From Lucinisca nassula (Eukaryota; Mollusca; Bivalvia; Lucinida; Lucinidae), in contig OY757024.1 in the NCBI GenBank assembly GCA_963580285.1, positions 124,434,045 to 124,498,044 on the forward strand: DNA of 64,000 nucleotides, written 5' to 3'. Positions 21,113-34,985 of the stretch are shown here, piece after piece. Within the stretch, counting starts at the first letter, position 1. Every line of letters begins with the position of its first letter. The translations under genes were made by a program, and so were the position numbers. The notes under the pieces were generated by a model. It worked only from the letters and a program-made list of their open reading frames with translations. It made no database searches and was not told where the DNA came from.

Positions 21113-21769
21113 CTCGTCAGTGATGGTGATACGAAGATAAAGTTCACCATCAGTTTCACGAGTAAATGCAGACCGAAAAGCAATGAATGTCATTTGACGT
21201 GTCACCAATAATGATTCAGATTCAGAGTCTGTACAGCTTAAGAGTGTTTAACAGAGCCGTCAAGGTTTCTCCAGCCGGATCCGGTTGGAAAAAGACAACT
21301 CACCGACAGAACAACTCTTGCTGTCGAGTCCTCACCGTTGTCTCACCTCTGTGGTTCTTTGATTTCTGTGTTCACGGAGATGTTGCACTGATGAGTTGGG
21401 AGGCCTTCATGCGGACTGAACAAATTATTTGTCTAAATCGCGACGGAAGTAAGGGCGAGGATTGTGGCCACGTTAAATCGATTTAAGCCCCCCAGTGGAA
21501 ATCTTCCACTGACCGTTCCAAGGCGGCTCTTCTGTGGCGATTTATTTATGTTGTTGTTTGTTACTTACTGTGTGTGTCACTTGTGTCTTTTGGTTTTGGA
21601 TGGCCATGTGGCCATTTTGTGGGAAAGTAACTGTCCTTATGGCCTTCCTTTGTTTAGGTTTCCATTATGGTGTGGTCGCTTAATGTTTGTATTTCTTTCC
21701 CTTTGGGGTCTTTTATGGGTGGAGTAAGTTAATTGTATCAATTCCTGATCTTTGTTTTACTTCTACTTT

Positions 21770-23358
21770 ACGTCATCTTAAACTAGGTATTCAAGAATTT
21801 CATAAGAAGCTTGTTTTGGCTCCTGCAGACAAGGCCGCTAACAACGTCGTCGTTGTGTGACGGCTCCACTATGTTAACACGCTTAAGCAGGAGATTGGAG
21901 GTAATAAGGCCTATGAACTTCAGCCTTTAGCTGAAGAGAGAGCTTACTAGATAAACATGTTTGTCTTTCAGCCACCAAGTTTGCTGTGTGTGTTAACGAA
22001 GGCCAAGACAAGCTTCCTACGCTATACTGGTTACCAAAACTTCATAAAAAACCTTACAAAGCACGGTTTATTGCAAATTCTAGCTCTTGCACTACCACTG
22101 AACTTTCTAAATTATTAAATTTCTGTCTTACTGCTATTAAAACGCATGTAATTAAATATTGTGATAAAGTCTTTGAAAGATCAGGAAGAAATCTGTTTTG
22201 GTCTATAAAAAATTCGAATGAGGTTTTAAATAAATTGAAATCTAGACATTTTCGTGCTTCTAGTCTGTCTATCTGCGATTTTTCCACTCTTTACACTACA
22301 CTTCCTCATAATCTTATAAAAGAAAGGCTTAATGATTTAATTGAATGGGCTTTTCACAGAGAAGATTCCCTCTATCTTGCATGTAATGTCAGAAATGCAT
22401 TTTTCACTTCTAAAGAGCACAAGAATTATACACTTTGGTCATGTCAGAAAGTGTGTGATGCCCCCACCTTTCTACTTGACAATATTTATATTAGATTCGG
22501 TACTAAGTTATTTAGACAAATTGTGGGTATTCCGATGGGTACTAATTGCGCACCTCTTGTGGCTGATCTGTTCTTGTATTGTTATGAAAAGAGACTTCAT
22601 TTTGTCGCTTTCCATTGATAACCAATCTGAAATTATTGAAGCTTTTAGCTCTACTTCTAGATATTTAGATGATTTATTAAATATTGATAATACCTATTTT
22701 GATGGTTTGATCAGTCAGATTTACCCCCTAGAACTTCAGTTAAATAAAGCAAATTCTTCTGATACCGAGGCCCCGTTTTTGGATTTACATCTATCTATTG
22801 TAGATGGATTTGTTTCGTGCAAAATTTATGATCAACGCGATGACTTTGATTTTGAGATTGTAAATTTTCCTTTTTTGGATGGTGATGTTCCTCGTGCGCC
22901 ATCTTATGGCGTTTATATTTCGCAATTAATTCGATTTGCTAGAGTGTGTAGTCATGTAACTGACCAACACTCGTAATAAATTATTAACGGTTAAACTCCT
23001 TAATCAGGGTTATCGGTACCATAAACTCCGCAAAGCCTTTTCAAAATTTTATAGACGCCATTCTGATTTAATTTCAAAATTCAATATTGGACTTAGGTCT
23101 CTTCTGCAACAAGGTCTATCGGAACCCGAATTTTATGGTGACTTAGTATATAAATTCAGAAAAATATATAACCGCAATGACTTCAGCACCCAATTTCGTA
23201 AAATCATTCTTCGATATAAAAAGATTGGGTACAACATGGATATTATACGACAGACTGCATGCATGGTGGTTAACCCAATCACGGTTGGCAACTTTGCTTC
23301 CCTCTTTAATTGCACGCCGGTGGGTCAGGCCTCAGATTCTATGACGGCTCCAACGTAA
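21770..23358 (+). pseudogene. Naiad RT pseudogene, array unit 2
   Basis: Candidate selenocysteine codon at 21,858-21,860. The longest open piece (21,986-22,618) spans NEGQDKLPTLYWLPKLHK through motif A (here ICDFSTLYTTLPH, a Tyr-to-Cys change next to the catalytic Asp) to motif B and ends at CYEKRLHFVAFH by the shared one-base gain. The overlapping frame 22,341-22,976 carries motif C YLDD and GDVPRAPSYGVYISQLIRF and ends at the shared two-base loss. The thumb follows in the third frame to 23,358. Confidence 0.85.
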
Positions 23359-26170
23359 AGGCTTATTGAAAATTAGAGAGATAATGTTGGTTGGTGCCTG
23401 ATGCACTGTCTCTAGTCGGGCTCATCGGAGTCTAACTGTTGGTTTTCTTTTGCTCCAGCATTTCAGTGGTTTCTTGCTGCCGAGTCCTCACCGTTGTCTC
23501 ACCTCTGTGGTTCTTTGATTTTTGTGTTCACGGAGATATTGCACTGATGAGCTAGGATACCTTCATGCGGACTGAACAAATTATTTGTCTAAATCGCGAC
23601 GGAAGTAAGGGCGAGGATTGTGGCCACGTAAAATCGATTTAAGCCCCCCCCCCCCCCCCAGTGGAAATCTTCCACTGACCGTTCCAAGGCGGCTCTTCTG
23701 TGGCGATTTATTTATGTTGTTGTTTGTCACCTACTGTGTGTATCACTTGTGTCTTTTGGTTTTGGATGGCCATATGGCCATTTTGTGGGAAAGTCACTGT
23801 CCTTATGGCCTTCCTTTGTTTAGGTTTCCTTTATGGTCTGGTCGCTTAATGTTTGTATTTCTTTCCCTTTGGTGTCTTTTATGGGTGGAGTAAGTTAATT
23901 GTATCAATTCCTGATCTTTGTTTTACTTCTTCTTTGCTTCCCTCTTTTATTGCACGCCGGTGGGTCAGGCCTCAGATTCTATGACGGTTCCAGCGTACAG
24001 GCTTGTTGAGAATTAGAGAGATCTAATTCAAGGTAATCTTGTTTGGTGTTTGGTGCTCTATCTCTGGTCGGGCCCATCGGAGTCTAACTGTTGGTTTTCT
24101 TTTGCTCCAGCATTTCAGTGGTTTCTTGCTATCCAGTCCTCACCGTTGTTTCTTCTTTGTGTTTTTTTTGATAATTTGTGTTCACAGAGATGCTGCACTG
24201 ATGAGTAAGGAGGCCTTCATGCGGACTTAACAATTATTTGTCTAAATCGCGACAAAAGTCAGGGCGATGATTGTGGCCACGTAAAATCGATTTAAGCCCC
24301 GCAGTGGAATTCGTTTCCGCTGACCGTTCCAAGGTGGTTCTTCTGTCGCGGTTTTTTTTGTTATGGTTTGTCTTGTTTGTGTCGCTTATATTATTTTATT
24401 TTGGATAGCCTATTGGCCATTTTGTGGGAAAGTAACTATCCTTTTGGCTGTCCGCTATTGATGACTTCATTGGGTCTGTTGTCATGTTTATGCTTCTTTC
24501 CCTTTGGTGTCGAGTCCTCACCGTTGTCTCACCTCTGTGGTTCTTTGATTTTTGTGTTCACGGAGATGTTACACTGATGAGTTAGGAGGCCTTCATGCGG
24601 ACTGAACAAATTATTTGTCTAAATCGCGACGGAAGTAAGGGCGAGGATTGTGGCCACGTAAAATCGATTTAAGCCCCCCAGTGGAAATCTTCCACTGACC
24701 GTTCCAAGGCGGCTCTTCTGTGGCGATTTATTTATGTTGTTGTTTGTTACTTACTGTATGTATCACTTGTGTCTTTTGGTTTTGGATGGCCATATGGCCA
24801 TTTTGTGGGAAAGTAACTGTCCTTATGGCCTTCCTTTGTTTAGGTTTCCATTATGGTCTGGTCGCTTAATGTTTGTATTTCTTTCCCTTTGGTGTCTTTT
24901 ATGGGTGGAGTAAGTTAATTGTATCAATTCCTGATCTTTGTTTTACTTCTACTCTGATGGGAGCTGTGGGTTGATTGTATCGATTCCCGATCATTGCATC
25001 CACTTCTATTTCGATATAAAAAGATTGGGTACAGCATAAATGTTATAAGGCAGACTGCAAGCATGGTAGCTAACCAAATCACGGTTGACAACTTTGCTTC
25101 CCCTTTTAATTGCACGCCGGTTGGTCAGGTCTCAGATTCTATGATGGTTCCAGCGTAAAGGCTTACTGAGAATAAGAGCGATCTAATTCAATGTGACGTT
25201 GGTTGGTGCCTGATACTCTGTCTCTGGTTGGGCCCATCGGAGTCTAACTGTTGGTTTTCTTGGCCGTAAAATGTCTCCCTACCCTACATTACAGTGCAGT
25301 TTATACTTTCTTGTCCTTTGGGATCATTTATTCTATTGTTGAATTTTGAAAATATTTGCGGGTCACTGATGGGGCCTAATTGGCCGAAACTAGCTAGTCT
25401 GGTCCAGAAAACTCGACACTTCATACTTTCCGGTTCTGTGGTGTATTCCTTGCTTCCAAAGGATAACCGTCTCTACCATCAGAGGCAAGTGCACTAGCCA
25501 CTGAGTTATCACGCTCGTCAGTGATGGTGATACGAAGATAAAGTTCACCATCAGTTTCACGAGTAAATGCAGACCGAAAAGCAATGAATGTCATTTGACG
25601 TGTCACCAATAATGATTCAGATTCAGAGTCTGTACAGCTTAAGAGTGTTTAACAGAGCCGTCAAGGTTTCTCCAGCCGGATCCGGTTGGAAAAAGACAAC
25701 TCACCGACAGAACAACTCTTGCTGTCGAGTCCTCACCGTTGTCTCACCTCTGTGGTTCTTTGATTTCTGTGTTCACAGAGATGTTGCACTGATGAGTTGG
25801 GAGGCCTTCATGCGGACTGAACAAATTATTTGTCTAAATCGCGACGGAAGTAAGGGCGAGGATTGTGGCCACGTTAAATCGATTTAAGCCCCCCAGTGGA
25901 AATCTTCCACTGACCGTTCCAAGGCGGCTGTTCTGTGGCGATTTATTTATGTTGTTGTTTGTTACTTACTGTGTGTATCACTTGTGTCTTTTGGTTTTGG
26001 ATGGCCATGTGGCCATTTTGTGGGAAAGTAACTGTCCTTATGGCCTTCCTTTGTTTAGGTTTCCATTATGGTGTGGTCGCTTAATGTTTGTATTTCTTTC
26101 CCTTTGGTGTCTTTTATGGGTGGAGTAAGTTAATTGTATCAATTCCTGATCTTTGTTTTACTTCTACTTT
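21770..26170 (+). repeat. Array unit 2 (4,401 bp)
   Basis: Same mosaic as unit 1 without the nested duplication: RT to 23,358, type A tail to 23,935 with a 16 C tract, B/A fused tail to 24,951, type B tail end, third-subfamily ORF end to 25,262, non-Naiad block with SINE head to about 25,718, type A tail to 26,170. The second poly-C-containing tail at 24,672 has only 6 C. Confidence 0.85.
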
Positions 26171-27760
26171 ACGTCATCTTAAACTAGGTATTCAAGAATT
26201 TCATAAGAAGCTTGTTTTGGCTCCTGCAGACAAGGCCGCTAACAACGTCGTCGTTGTGTGACGGTTCCACTATGTTAACACGCTTAAGCAGGAGATTGGA
26301 GGTAATAAGGCCTATGAACTTCAGCCTTTAGCTGAAGAGAGAGCTTACTAGATAAACATGTTTGTCTTTCAGCCACCAAGTTTGCTGTGTGTGTTAACGA
26401 AGGCCAAGACAAGCTTCCTACGCTATACTGGTTACCAAAACTTCATAAAAAAACCTTACAAAGCAAGGTTTATTGCAAATTCTAGCTCTTGCACTACCAC
26501 TGAACTTTCTAAATTATTAAATTCCTGTCTTACTGCTATTAAAACGCATGTAATTAAATATTGTGATAAAGTCTTTGAAAGATCAGGAAGAAATCTGTTT
26601 TGGTCTATAAAAAATTCGAATGAGGTTTTAAATAAATTGAAATCTAGACATTTTCGTGCTTCTAGTCTGTCTATCTACGATTTTTCCACTCTTTACACTA
26701 CACTTCCTCATAATCTTATAAAAGAAAGGCTTAATGATTTAATTGAATGGGCTTTTCACAGAGAAGATTCCCTCTATCTTGCATGTAATGTCAGAAATGC
26801 ATTTTTCACTTCTAAAGAGCACAAGAATTATACACTTTGGTCATGTCAGAAAGTGTGTGATGCCCCCACCTTTCTACTTGACAATATTTATATTAGATTC
26901 GGTACTAAGTTATTTAGACAAATTGTGGGTATTCCGATGGGTACTAATTGCGCACCTCTTGTGGCTGATCTGTTCTTGTATTGTTATGAAAAGAGACTTC
27001 ATTTTGTCGCTTTCCATTGATAACCAATCTGAAATTATTGAAGCTTTTAGCTCTACTTCTAGATATTTAGATGATTTATTAAATATTGATAATACCTATT
27101 TTGATGGTTTGATCAGTCAGATTTACCCCCTAGAACTTCAGTTAAATAAAGCAAATTCTTCTGATACCGAGGCCCCGTTTTTGGATTTACATCTATCTAT
27201 TGTAGATGGATTTGTTTCGTGCAAAATTTATGATCAACGCGATGACTTTGATTTTGAGATTGTAAATTTTCCTTTTTTGGATGGTGATGTTCCTCGTGCG
27301 CCATCTTATGGCGTTTATATTTCGCAATTAATTCGATTTGCTAGAGTGTGTAGTCATGTAACTGACCAACACTCGTAATAAATTATTAACGGTTAAACTC
27401 CTTAATCAGGGTTATCGGTACCATAAACTCCGCAAAGCCTTTTCAAAATTTTATAGACGCCATTCTGATTTAATTTCAAAATTCAATATTGGACTTAGGT
27501 CTCTTCTGCAACAAGGTCTATCGGAACCCGAATTTTATGGTGACTTAGTATATAAATTCAGAAAAATATATAACCGCAATGACTTCAGCACCCAATTTCG
27601 TAAAATCATTCTTCGATATAAAAAGATTGGGTACAACATGGATATTATACGACAGACTGCATGCATGGTGGTTAACCCAATCACGGTTGGCAACTTTGCT
27701 TCCCTCTTTAATTGCACGCCGGTGGGTCAGGCCTCAGATTCTATGACGGCTCCAACGTAA
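26171..27760 (+). pseudogene. Naiad RT pseudogene, array unit 3
   Basis: TGA codon at 26,259-26,261. In addition to the shared shifts, an extra A in CATAAAAAAACC (about 26,447) moves the frame upstream of KPYKARFIANSS, so the open piece 26,358-27,020 begins with a frame-shifted leader. Motifs A, B and C are otherwise as in unit 2, with IYDFSTLYTTLPH intact. Ends at the ORF stop 27,758-27,760. Confidence 0.85.
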
Positions 27761-30577
27761 AGGCTTATTGAAAATTAGAGAGATAATGTTGGTTGGTGCC
27801 TGATGCACTGTCTCTAGTCGGGCTCATCGGAGTCTAACTGTTGGTTTTCTTTTGCTCCAGCATTTCAGTGGTTTCTTGCTGCCGAGTCCTCACCGTTGTC
27901 TCACCTCTGTGGTTCTTTGATTTTTGTGTTCACGGAGATATTGCACTGATGAGCTAGGAGGCCTTCATGCGGACTGAACAAATTATTTGTCTAAATCGCG
28001 ACGGAAGTAAGGGCGAGGATTGTGGCCACGTAAAATCGATTTAAGCCCCCCCCCCCCCCCCCCCAGTGGAAATCTTCCACTGACCGTTCCAAGGCGGCTC
28101 TTCTGTGGCGATTTATTTATGTTGTTGTTTGTCACCTACTGTGTGTATCACTTGTGTCTTTTGGTTTTGGATGGCCATATGGCCATTTTGTGGGAAAGTC
28201 ACTGTCCTTATGGCCTTCCTTTGTTTAGGTTTCCTTTATGGTCTGGTCGCTTAATGTTTGTATTTCTTTCCCTTTGGTGTCTTTTATGGGTGGAGTAAGT
28301 TAATTGTATCAATTCCTGATCTTTGTTTTACTTCTACTTTGCTTCCCTCTTTTATTGCACGCCGGTGGGTCAGGCCTCAGATTCTATGACGGTTCCAGCG
28401 TACAGGCTTGTTGAGAATTAGAGAGATCTAATTCAAGGTAATCTTGTTTGGTGTTTGGTGCTCTATCTCTGGTCGGGCCCATCGGAGTCTAACTGTTGGT
28501 TTTCTTTTGCTCCAGCATTTCAGTGGTTTCTTGCTATCCAGTCCTCACCGTTGTTTCTTCTTTGTGTTTTTTTTGATAATTTGTGTTCACAGAGATGCTG
28601 CACTGATGAGTAAGGAGGCCTTCATGCGGACTTAACAATTATTTGTCTAAATCGCGACAAAAGTCAGGGCGATGATTGTGGCCACGTAAAATCGATTTAA
28701 GCCCCGCAGTGGAATTCGTTTCCGCTGACCGTTCCAAGGTGGTTCTTCTGTCGCGGTTTTTTTTTGTTATGGTTTGTCTTGTTTGTGTCGCTTATATTAT
28801 TTTATTTTGGATAGCCTATTGGCCATTTTGTGGGAAAGTAACTATCCTTTTGGCTGTCCGCTATTGATGACTTCATTGGGTCTGTTGTCATGTTTATGCT
28901 TCTTTCCCTTTGGTGTCGAGTCCTCACCGTTGTCTCACCTCTGTGGTTCTTTGATTTTTGTGTTCACGGAGATGTTACACTGATGAGTTAGGAGGCCTTC
29001 ATGCGGACTGAACAAATTATTTGTCTAAATCGCGACGGAAGTAAGGGCGAGGATTGTGGCCACGTAAAATCGATTTAAGCCCCCCCAGTGGAAATCTTCC
29101 ACTGACCGTTCCAAGGCGGCTCTTCTGTGGCGATTTATTTATGTTGTTGTTTGTTACTTACTGTATGTATCACTTGTGTCTTTTGGTTTTGGATGGCCAT
29201 ATGGCCATTTTGTGGGAAAGTAACTGTCCTTATGGCCTTCCTTTGTTTAGGTTTCCATTATGGTCTGGTCGCTTAATGTTTGTATTTCTTTCCCTTTGGT
29301 GTCTTTTATGGGTGGAGTAAGTTAATTGTATCAATTCCTGATCTTTGTTTTACTTCTACTCTGATGGGAGCTGTGGGTTGATTGTATCGATTCCCGATCA
29401 TTGCATCCACTTCTATTTCGATATAAAAAGATTGGGTACAGCATAAATGTTATAAGGCAGACTGCAAGCATGGTAGCTAACCAAATCACGGTTGACAACT
29501 TTGCTTCCCCTTTTAATTGCACGCCGGTTGGTCAGGTCTCAGATTCTATGATGGTTCCAGCGTAAAGGCTTACTGAGAATAAGAGCGATCTAATTCAATG
29601 TGACGTTGGTTGGTGCCTGATACTCTGTCTCTGGTTGGGCCCATCGGAGTCTAACTGTTGGTTTTCTTGGCCGTAAAATGTCTCCCTACCCTACATTACA
29701 GTGCAGTTTATACTTTCTTGTCCTTTGGGATCATTTATTCTATTGTTGAATTTTGAAAATATTTGCGGGTCACTGATGGGGCCTAATTGGCCGAAACTAG
29801 CTAGTCTGGTCCAGAAAACTCGACACTTCATACTTTCCGGTTCTGTGGTGTATTCCTTGCTTCCAAAGGATAACCGTCTCTACCATCAGAGGCAAGTGCA
29901 CTAGCCACTGAGTTATCACGCTCGTCAGTGATGGTGATACGAAAATAAAGTTCACCATTAGTTTCACGAGTAAATGCAGACCGAAAAGCAATGAATGTCA
30001 TTTGACGTGTCACCAATAATGATTCAGATTCAGAGTCTGTACAGCTTAAGAGTGTTTAACAGAGCCGTCAAGGTTTCTCCAGCCGGATCCGGTTGGAAAA
30101 AGACAACTCACCGACAGAACAACTCTTGCTGTCGAGTCCTCACCGTTGTCTCACCTCTGTGGTTCTTTGATTTCTGTGTTCACGGAGATGTTGCACTGAT
30201 GAGTTGGGAGGCCTTCATGCGGACTGAACAAATTATTTGTCTAAATCGCGACGGAAGTAAGGGCGAGGATTGTGGCCACGTTAAATCGATTTAAGCCCCC
30301 CAGTGGAAATCTTCCACTGACCGTTCCAAGGCGGCTCTTCTGTGGCGATTTATTTATGTTGTTGTTTGTTACTTACTGTGTGTATCACTTGTGTCTTTTG
30401 GTTTTGGATGGCCATGTGGCCATTTTGTGGGAAAGTAACTGTCCTTATGGCCTTCCTTTGTTTAGGTTTCCATTATGGTGTGGTCGCTTAATGTTTGTAT
30501 TTCTTTCCCTTTGGTGTCTTTTATGGGTGGAGTAAGTTAATTGTATCAATTCCTGATCTTTGTTTTACTTCTACTTT
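26171..30577 (+). repeat. Array unit 3 (4,407 bp)
   Basis: Same mosaic. Poly-C tract of 19 in the first tail. In its last third it carries CGAAAATAAAG (29,940), shared only with unit 4. SINE head at 29,874. Confidence 0.85.
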
Positions 30578-32166
30578 ACGTCATCTTAAACTAGGTATTC
30601 AAGAATTTCATAAGAAGCTTGTTTTGGCTCCTGCAGACAAGGCCGCTAACAACGTCGTCGTTGTGTGACGGCTCCACTATGTTAACACGCTTAAGCAGGA
30701 GATTGGAGGTAATAAGGCCTATGAACTTCAGCCTTTAGCTGAAGAGAGAGCTTACTAGATAAACATGTTTGTCTTTCAGCCACCAAGTTTGCTGTGTGTG
30801 TTAACGAAGGCCAAGACAAGCTTCCTACGCTATACTGGTTACCAAAACTTCATAAAAAACCTTACAAAGCACGGTTTATTGCAAATTCTAGCTCTTGCAC
30901 TACCACTGAACTTTCTAAATTATTAAATTCCTGTCTTACTGCTATTAAAACGCATGTAATTAAATATTGTGATAAAGTCTTTGAAAGATCAGGAAGAAAT
31001 CTGTTTTGGTCTATAAAAAATTCGAATGAGGTTTTAAATAAATTGAAATCTAGACATTTTCGTGCTTCTAGTCTGTCTATCTACGATTTTTCCACTCTTT
31101 ACACTACACTTCCTCATAATCTTATAAAAGAAAGGCTTAATAATTTAATTGAATGGGCTTTTCACAGAGAAGATTCCCTCTATCTTGCATGTAATGTCAG
31201 AAATGCATTTTTCACTTCTAAAGAGCACAAGAATTATACACTTTGGTCATGTCAGAAAGTGTGTGATGCCCCCACCTTTCTACTTGACAATATTTATATT
31301 AGATTCGGTACTAAGTTATTTAGACAAATTGTGGGTATTCCGATGGGTACTAATTGCGCACCTCTTGTGGCTGATCTGTTCTTGTATTGTTATGAAAAGA
31401 GACTTCATTTTGTCGCTTTCCATTGATAACCAATCTGAAATTATTGAAGCTTTTAGCTCTACTTCTAGATATTTAGATGATTTATTAAATATTGATAATA
31501 CCTATTTTGATGGTTTGATCAGTCAGATTTACCCCCTAGAACTTCAGTTAAATAAAGCAAATTCTTCTGATACCGAGGCCCCGTTTTTGGATTTACATCT
31601 ATCTATTGTAGATGGATTTGTTTCGTGCAAAATTTATGATCAACGCGATGACTTTGATTTTGAGATTGTAAATTTTCCTTTTTTTGATGGTGATGTTCCT
31701 CGTGCGCCATCTTATGGCGTTTATATTTCGCAATTAATTCGATTTGCTAGAGTGTGTAGTCATGTAACTGACCAACACTCGTAATAAATTATTAACGGTT
31801 AAACTCCTTAATCAGGGTTATCGGTACCATAAACTCCGCAAAGCCTTTTCAAAATTTTATAGACGCCATTCTGATTTAATTTCAAAATTCAATATTGGAC
31901 TTAGGTCTCTTCTGCAACAAGGTCTATCGGAACTCGAATTTTATGGTGACTTAGTATATAAATTCAGAAAAATATATAACCGCAATGACTTCAGCACCCA
32001 ATTTCGTAAAATCATTCTTCGATATAAAAAGATTGGGTACAACATGGATATTATACGACAGACTGCATGCATGGTGGTTAACCCAATCACGGTTGGCAAC
32101 TTTGCTTCCCTCTTTAATTGCACGCCGGTGGGTCAGGCCTCAGATTCTATGACGGCTCCAACGTAA
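30578..32166 (+). pseudogene. Naiad RT pseudogene, array unit 4
   Basis: TGA codon at 30,666-30,668. Open pieces 30,794-31,426 (fingers, motifs A and B) and 31,149-31,784 (motif C and the GDVPRAPS block) overlap in different frames because of the shared one-base gain. Unit-specific change NFPFFDGDV. The thumb is readable in a third frame to the stop at 32,164-32,166. Confidence 0.85.
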
Positions 32167-34985
32167 AGGCTTATTGAAAATTAGAGAGATAATGTTGGTT
32201 GGTGCCTGATGCACTGTCTCTAGTCGGGCTCATCGGAGTCTAACTGTTGGTTTTCTTTTGCTCCAGCATTTCAGTGGTTTCTTGCTGCCGAGTCCTCACC
32301 GTTGTCTCACCTCTGTGGTTCTTTGATTTTTGTGTTCACGGAGATATTGCACTGATGAGCTAGGAGGCCTTCATGCGGACTGAACAAATTATTTGTCTAA
32401 ATCGCGACGGAAGTAAGGGCGAGGATTGTGGCCACGTAAAATCGATTTAAGCCCCCCCCCCACCCCCCCCCCAGTGGAAATCTTCCACTGACCGTTCCAA
32501 GGCGGCTCTTCTGTGGCGATTTATTTATGTTGTTGTTTGTCACCTACTGTGTGTATCACTTGTGTCTTTTGGTTTTGGATGGCCATATGGCCATTTTGTG
32601 GGAAAGTCACTGTCCTTATGGCCTTCCTTTGTTTAGGTTTCCTTTATGGTCTGGTCGCTTAATGTTTGTATTTCTTTCCCTTTGGTGTCTTTTATGGGTG
32701 GAGTAAGTTAATTGTATCAATTCCTGATCTTTGTTTTACTTCTACTTTGCTTCCCTCTTTTATTGCACGCCGGTGGGTCAGGCCTCAGATTCTATGACGG
32801 TTCCAGCGTACAGGCTTGTTGAGAATTAGAGAGATCTAATTCAAGGTAATCTTGTTTGGTGTTTGGTGCTCTATCTCTGGTCGGGCCCATCGGAGTCTAA
32901 CTGTTGGTTTTCTTTTGCTCCAGCATTTCAGTGGTTTCTTGCTATCCAGTCCTCACCGTTGTTTCTTCTTTGTGTTTTTTTTTGATAATTTGTGTTCACA
33001 GAGATGCTGCACTGATGAGTAAGGAGGCCTTCATGCGGACTTAACAATTATTTGTCTAAATCGCGACAAAAGTCAGGGCGATGATTGTGGCCACGTAAAA
33101 TCGATTTAAGCCCCGCAGTGGAATTCGTTTCCGCTGACCGTTCCAAGGTGGTTCTTCTGTCGCGGTTTTTTTTTGTTATGGTTTGTCTTGTTTGTGTCGC
33201 TTATATTATTTTATTTTGGATAGCCTATTGGCCATTTTGTGGGAAAGTAACTATCCTTTTGGCTGTCCGCTATTGATGACTTCATTGTGTCTGTTGTCAT
33301 GTTTATGCTTCTTTCCCTTTGGTGTCGAGTCCTCACCGTTGTCTCACCTCTGTGGTTCTTTGATTTTTGTGTTCACGGAGATGTTACACTGATGAGTTAG
33401 GAGGCCTTCATGCGGACTGAACAAATTATTTGTCTAAATCGCGACGGAAGTAAGGGCGAGGATTGTGGCCACGTAAAATCGATTTAAGCCCCCCAGTGGA
33501 AATCTTCCACTGACCGTTCCAAGGCGGCTCTTCTGTGGCGATTTATTTATGTTGTTGTTTGTTACTTACTGTATGTATCACTTGTGTCTTTTGGTTTTGG
33601 ATGGCCATATGGCCATTTTGTGGGAAAGTAACTGTCCTTATGGCCTTCCTTTGTTTAGGTTTCCATTATGGTCTGGTCGCTTAATGTTTGTATTTCTTTC
33701 CCTTTGGTGTCTTTTATGGGTGGAGTAAGTTAATTGTATCAATTCCTGATCTTTGTTTTACTTCTACTCTGATGGGAGCTGTGGGTTGATTGTATCGATT
33801 CCCGATCATTGCATCCACTTCTATTTCGATATAAAAAGATTGGGTACAGCATAAATGTTATAAGGCAGACTGCAAGCATGGTAGCTAACCAAATCACGGT
33901 TGACAACTTTGCTTCCCCTTTTAATTGCACGCCGGTTGGTCAGGTCTCAGATTCTATGATGGTTCCAGCGTAAAGGCTTACTGAGAATAAGAGCGATCTA
34001 ATTCAATGTGACGTTGGTTGGTGCCTGATACTCTGTCTCTGGTTGGGCCCATCGGAGTCTAACTGTTGGTTTTCTTGGCCGTAAAATGTCTCCCTACCCT
34101 ACATTACAGTGCAGTTTATACTTTCTTGTCCTTTGGGATCATTTATTCTATTGTTGAATTTTGAAAATATTTGCGGGTCACTGATGGGGCCTAATTGGCC
34201 GAAACTAGCTAGTCTGGTCCAGAAAACTCGACACTTCATACTTTCCGGTTCTGTGGTGTATTCCTTGCTTCCAAAGGATAACCGTCTCTACCATCAGAGG
34301 CAAGTGCACTAGCCACTGAGTTATCACGCTCGTCAGTGATGGTGATACGAAAATAAAGTTCACCATCAGTTTCACGAGTAAATGCAGACCGAAAAGCAAT
34401 GAATGTCATTTGACGTGTCACCAATAATGATTCAGATTCAGAGTCTGTACAGCTTAAGAGTGTTAAACAGAGCCGTCAAGGTTTCTCCAGCCGGATCCGG
34501 TTGGAAAAAGACAACTCACCGACAGAACAACTCTTGCTGTCGAGTCCTCACCGTTGTCTCACCTCTGTGGTTCTTTGATTTCTGTGTTCACGGAGATGTT
34601 GCACTGATGAGTTGGGAGGCCTTCATGCGGACTGAACAAATTATTTGTCTAAATCGCGACGGAAGTAAGGGCGAGGATTGTGGCCACGTTAAATCGATTT
34701 AAGCCCCCCAGTGGAAATCTTCCACTGACCGTTCCAAGGCGGCTCTTCTGTGGCGATTTATTTATGTTGTTGTTTGTTACTTACTGTGTGTATCACTTGT
34801 GTCTTTTGGTTTTGGATGGCCATGTGGCCATTTTGTGGGAAAGTAACTGTCCTTATGGCCTTCCTTTGTTTAGGTTTCCATTATGGTGTGGTCGCTTAAT
34901 GTTTGTATTTCTTTCCCTTTGGTGTCTTTTATGGGTGGAGTAAGTTAATTGTATCAATTCCTGATCTTTGTTTTACTTCTACTTT
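30578..34985 (+). repeat. Array unit 4 (4,408 bp)
   Basis: Same mosaic. The poly-C tract is interrupted (10 C, A, 10 C). The RT part shares two base changes only with unit 5 (AATTTAATTGAATGG for GATTTAATTG at about 31,140; GGAACTCGAA at about 31,930). The last third shares a change only with unit 3. Confidence 0.85.

Larger units (their letters stand above)
16348..21769 (+). repeat. Array unit 1 (5,422 bp)
   Basis: Order: RT fragment to 17,935; type A tail to 18,508; ORF end and type B tail fused to type A tail (18,509-19,529); the same 1,021 bp segment again (19,530-20,550); a 60 bp type B tail end; a short ORF end of a third subfamily (20,608-20,861); a non-Naiad block with the 261 bp repeat (20,864-21,065), a minus-strand SINE head (21,066-21,112) and an unknown 190 bp; then a last type A tail to 21,769. 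Confidence 0.85.

Noticed and set aside
20893..21208. Overlapping small frames in the non-Naiad block of each unit
   Set aside because: They span the 261 bp repeat and the SINE head on both strands, with no domain and no conservation beyond the unit duplication.
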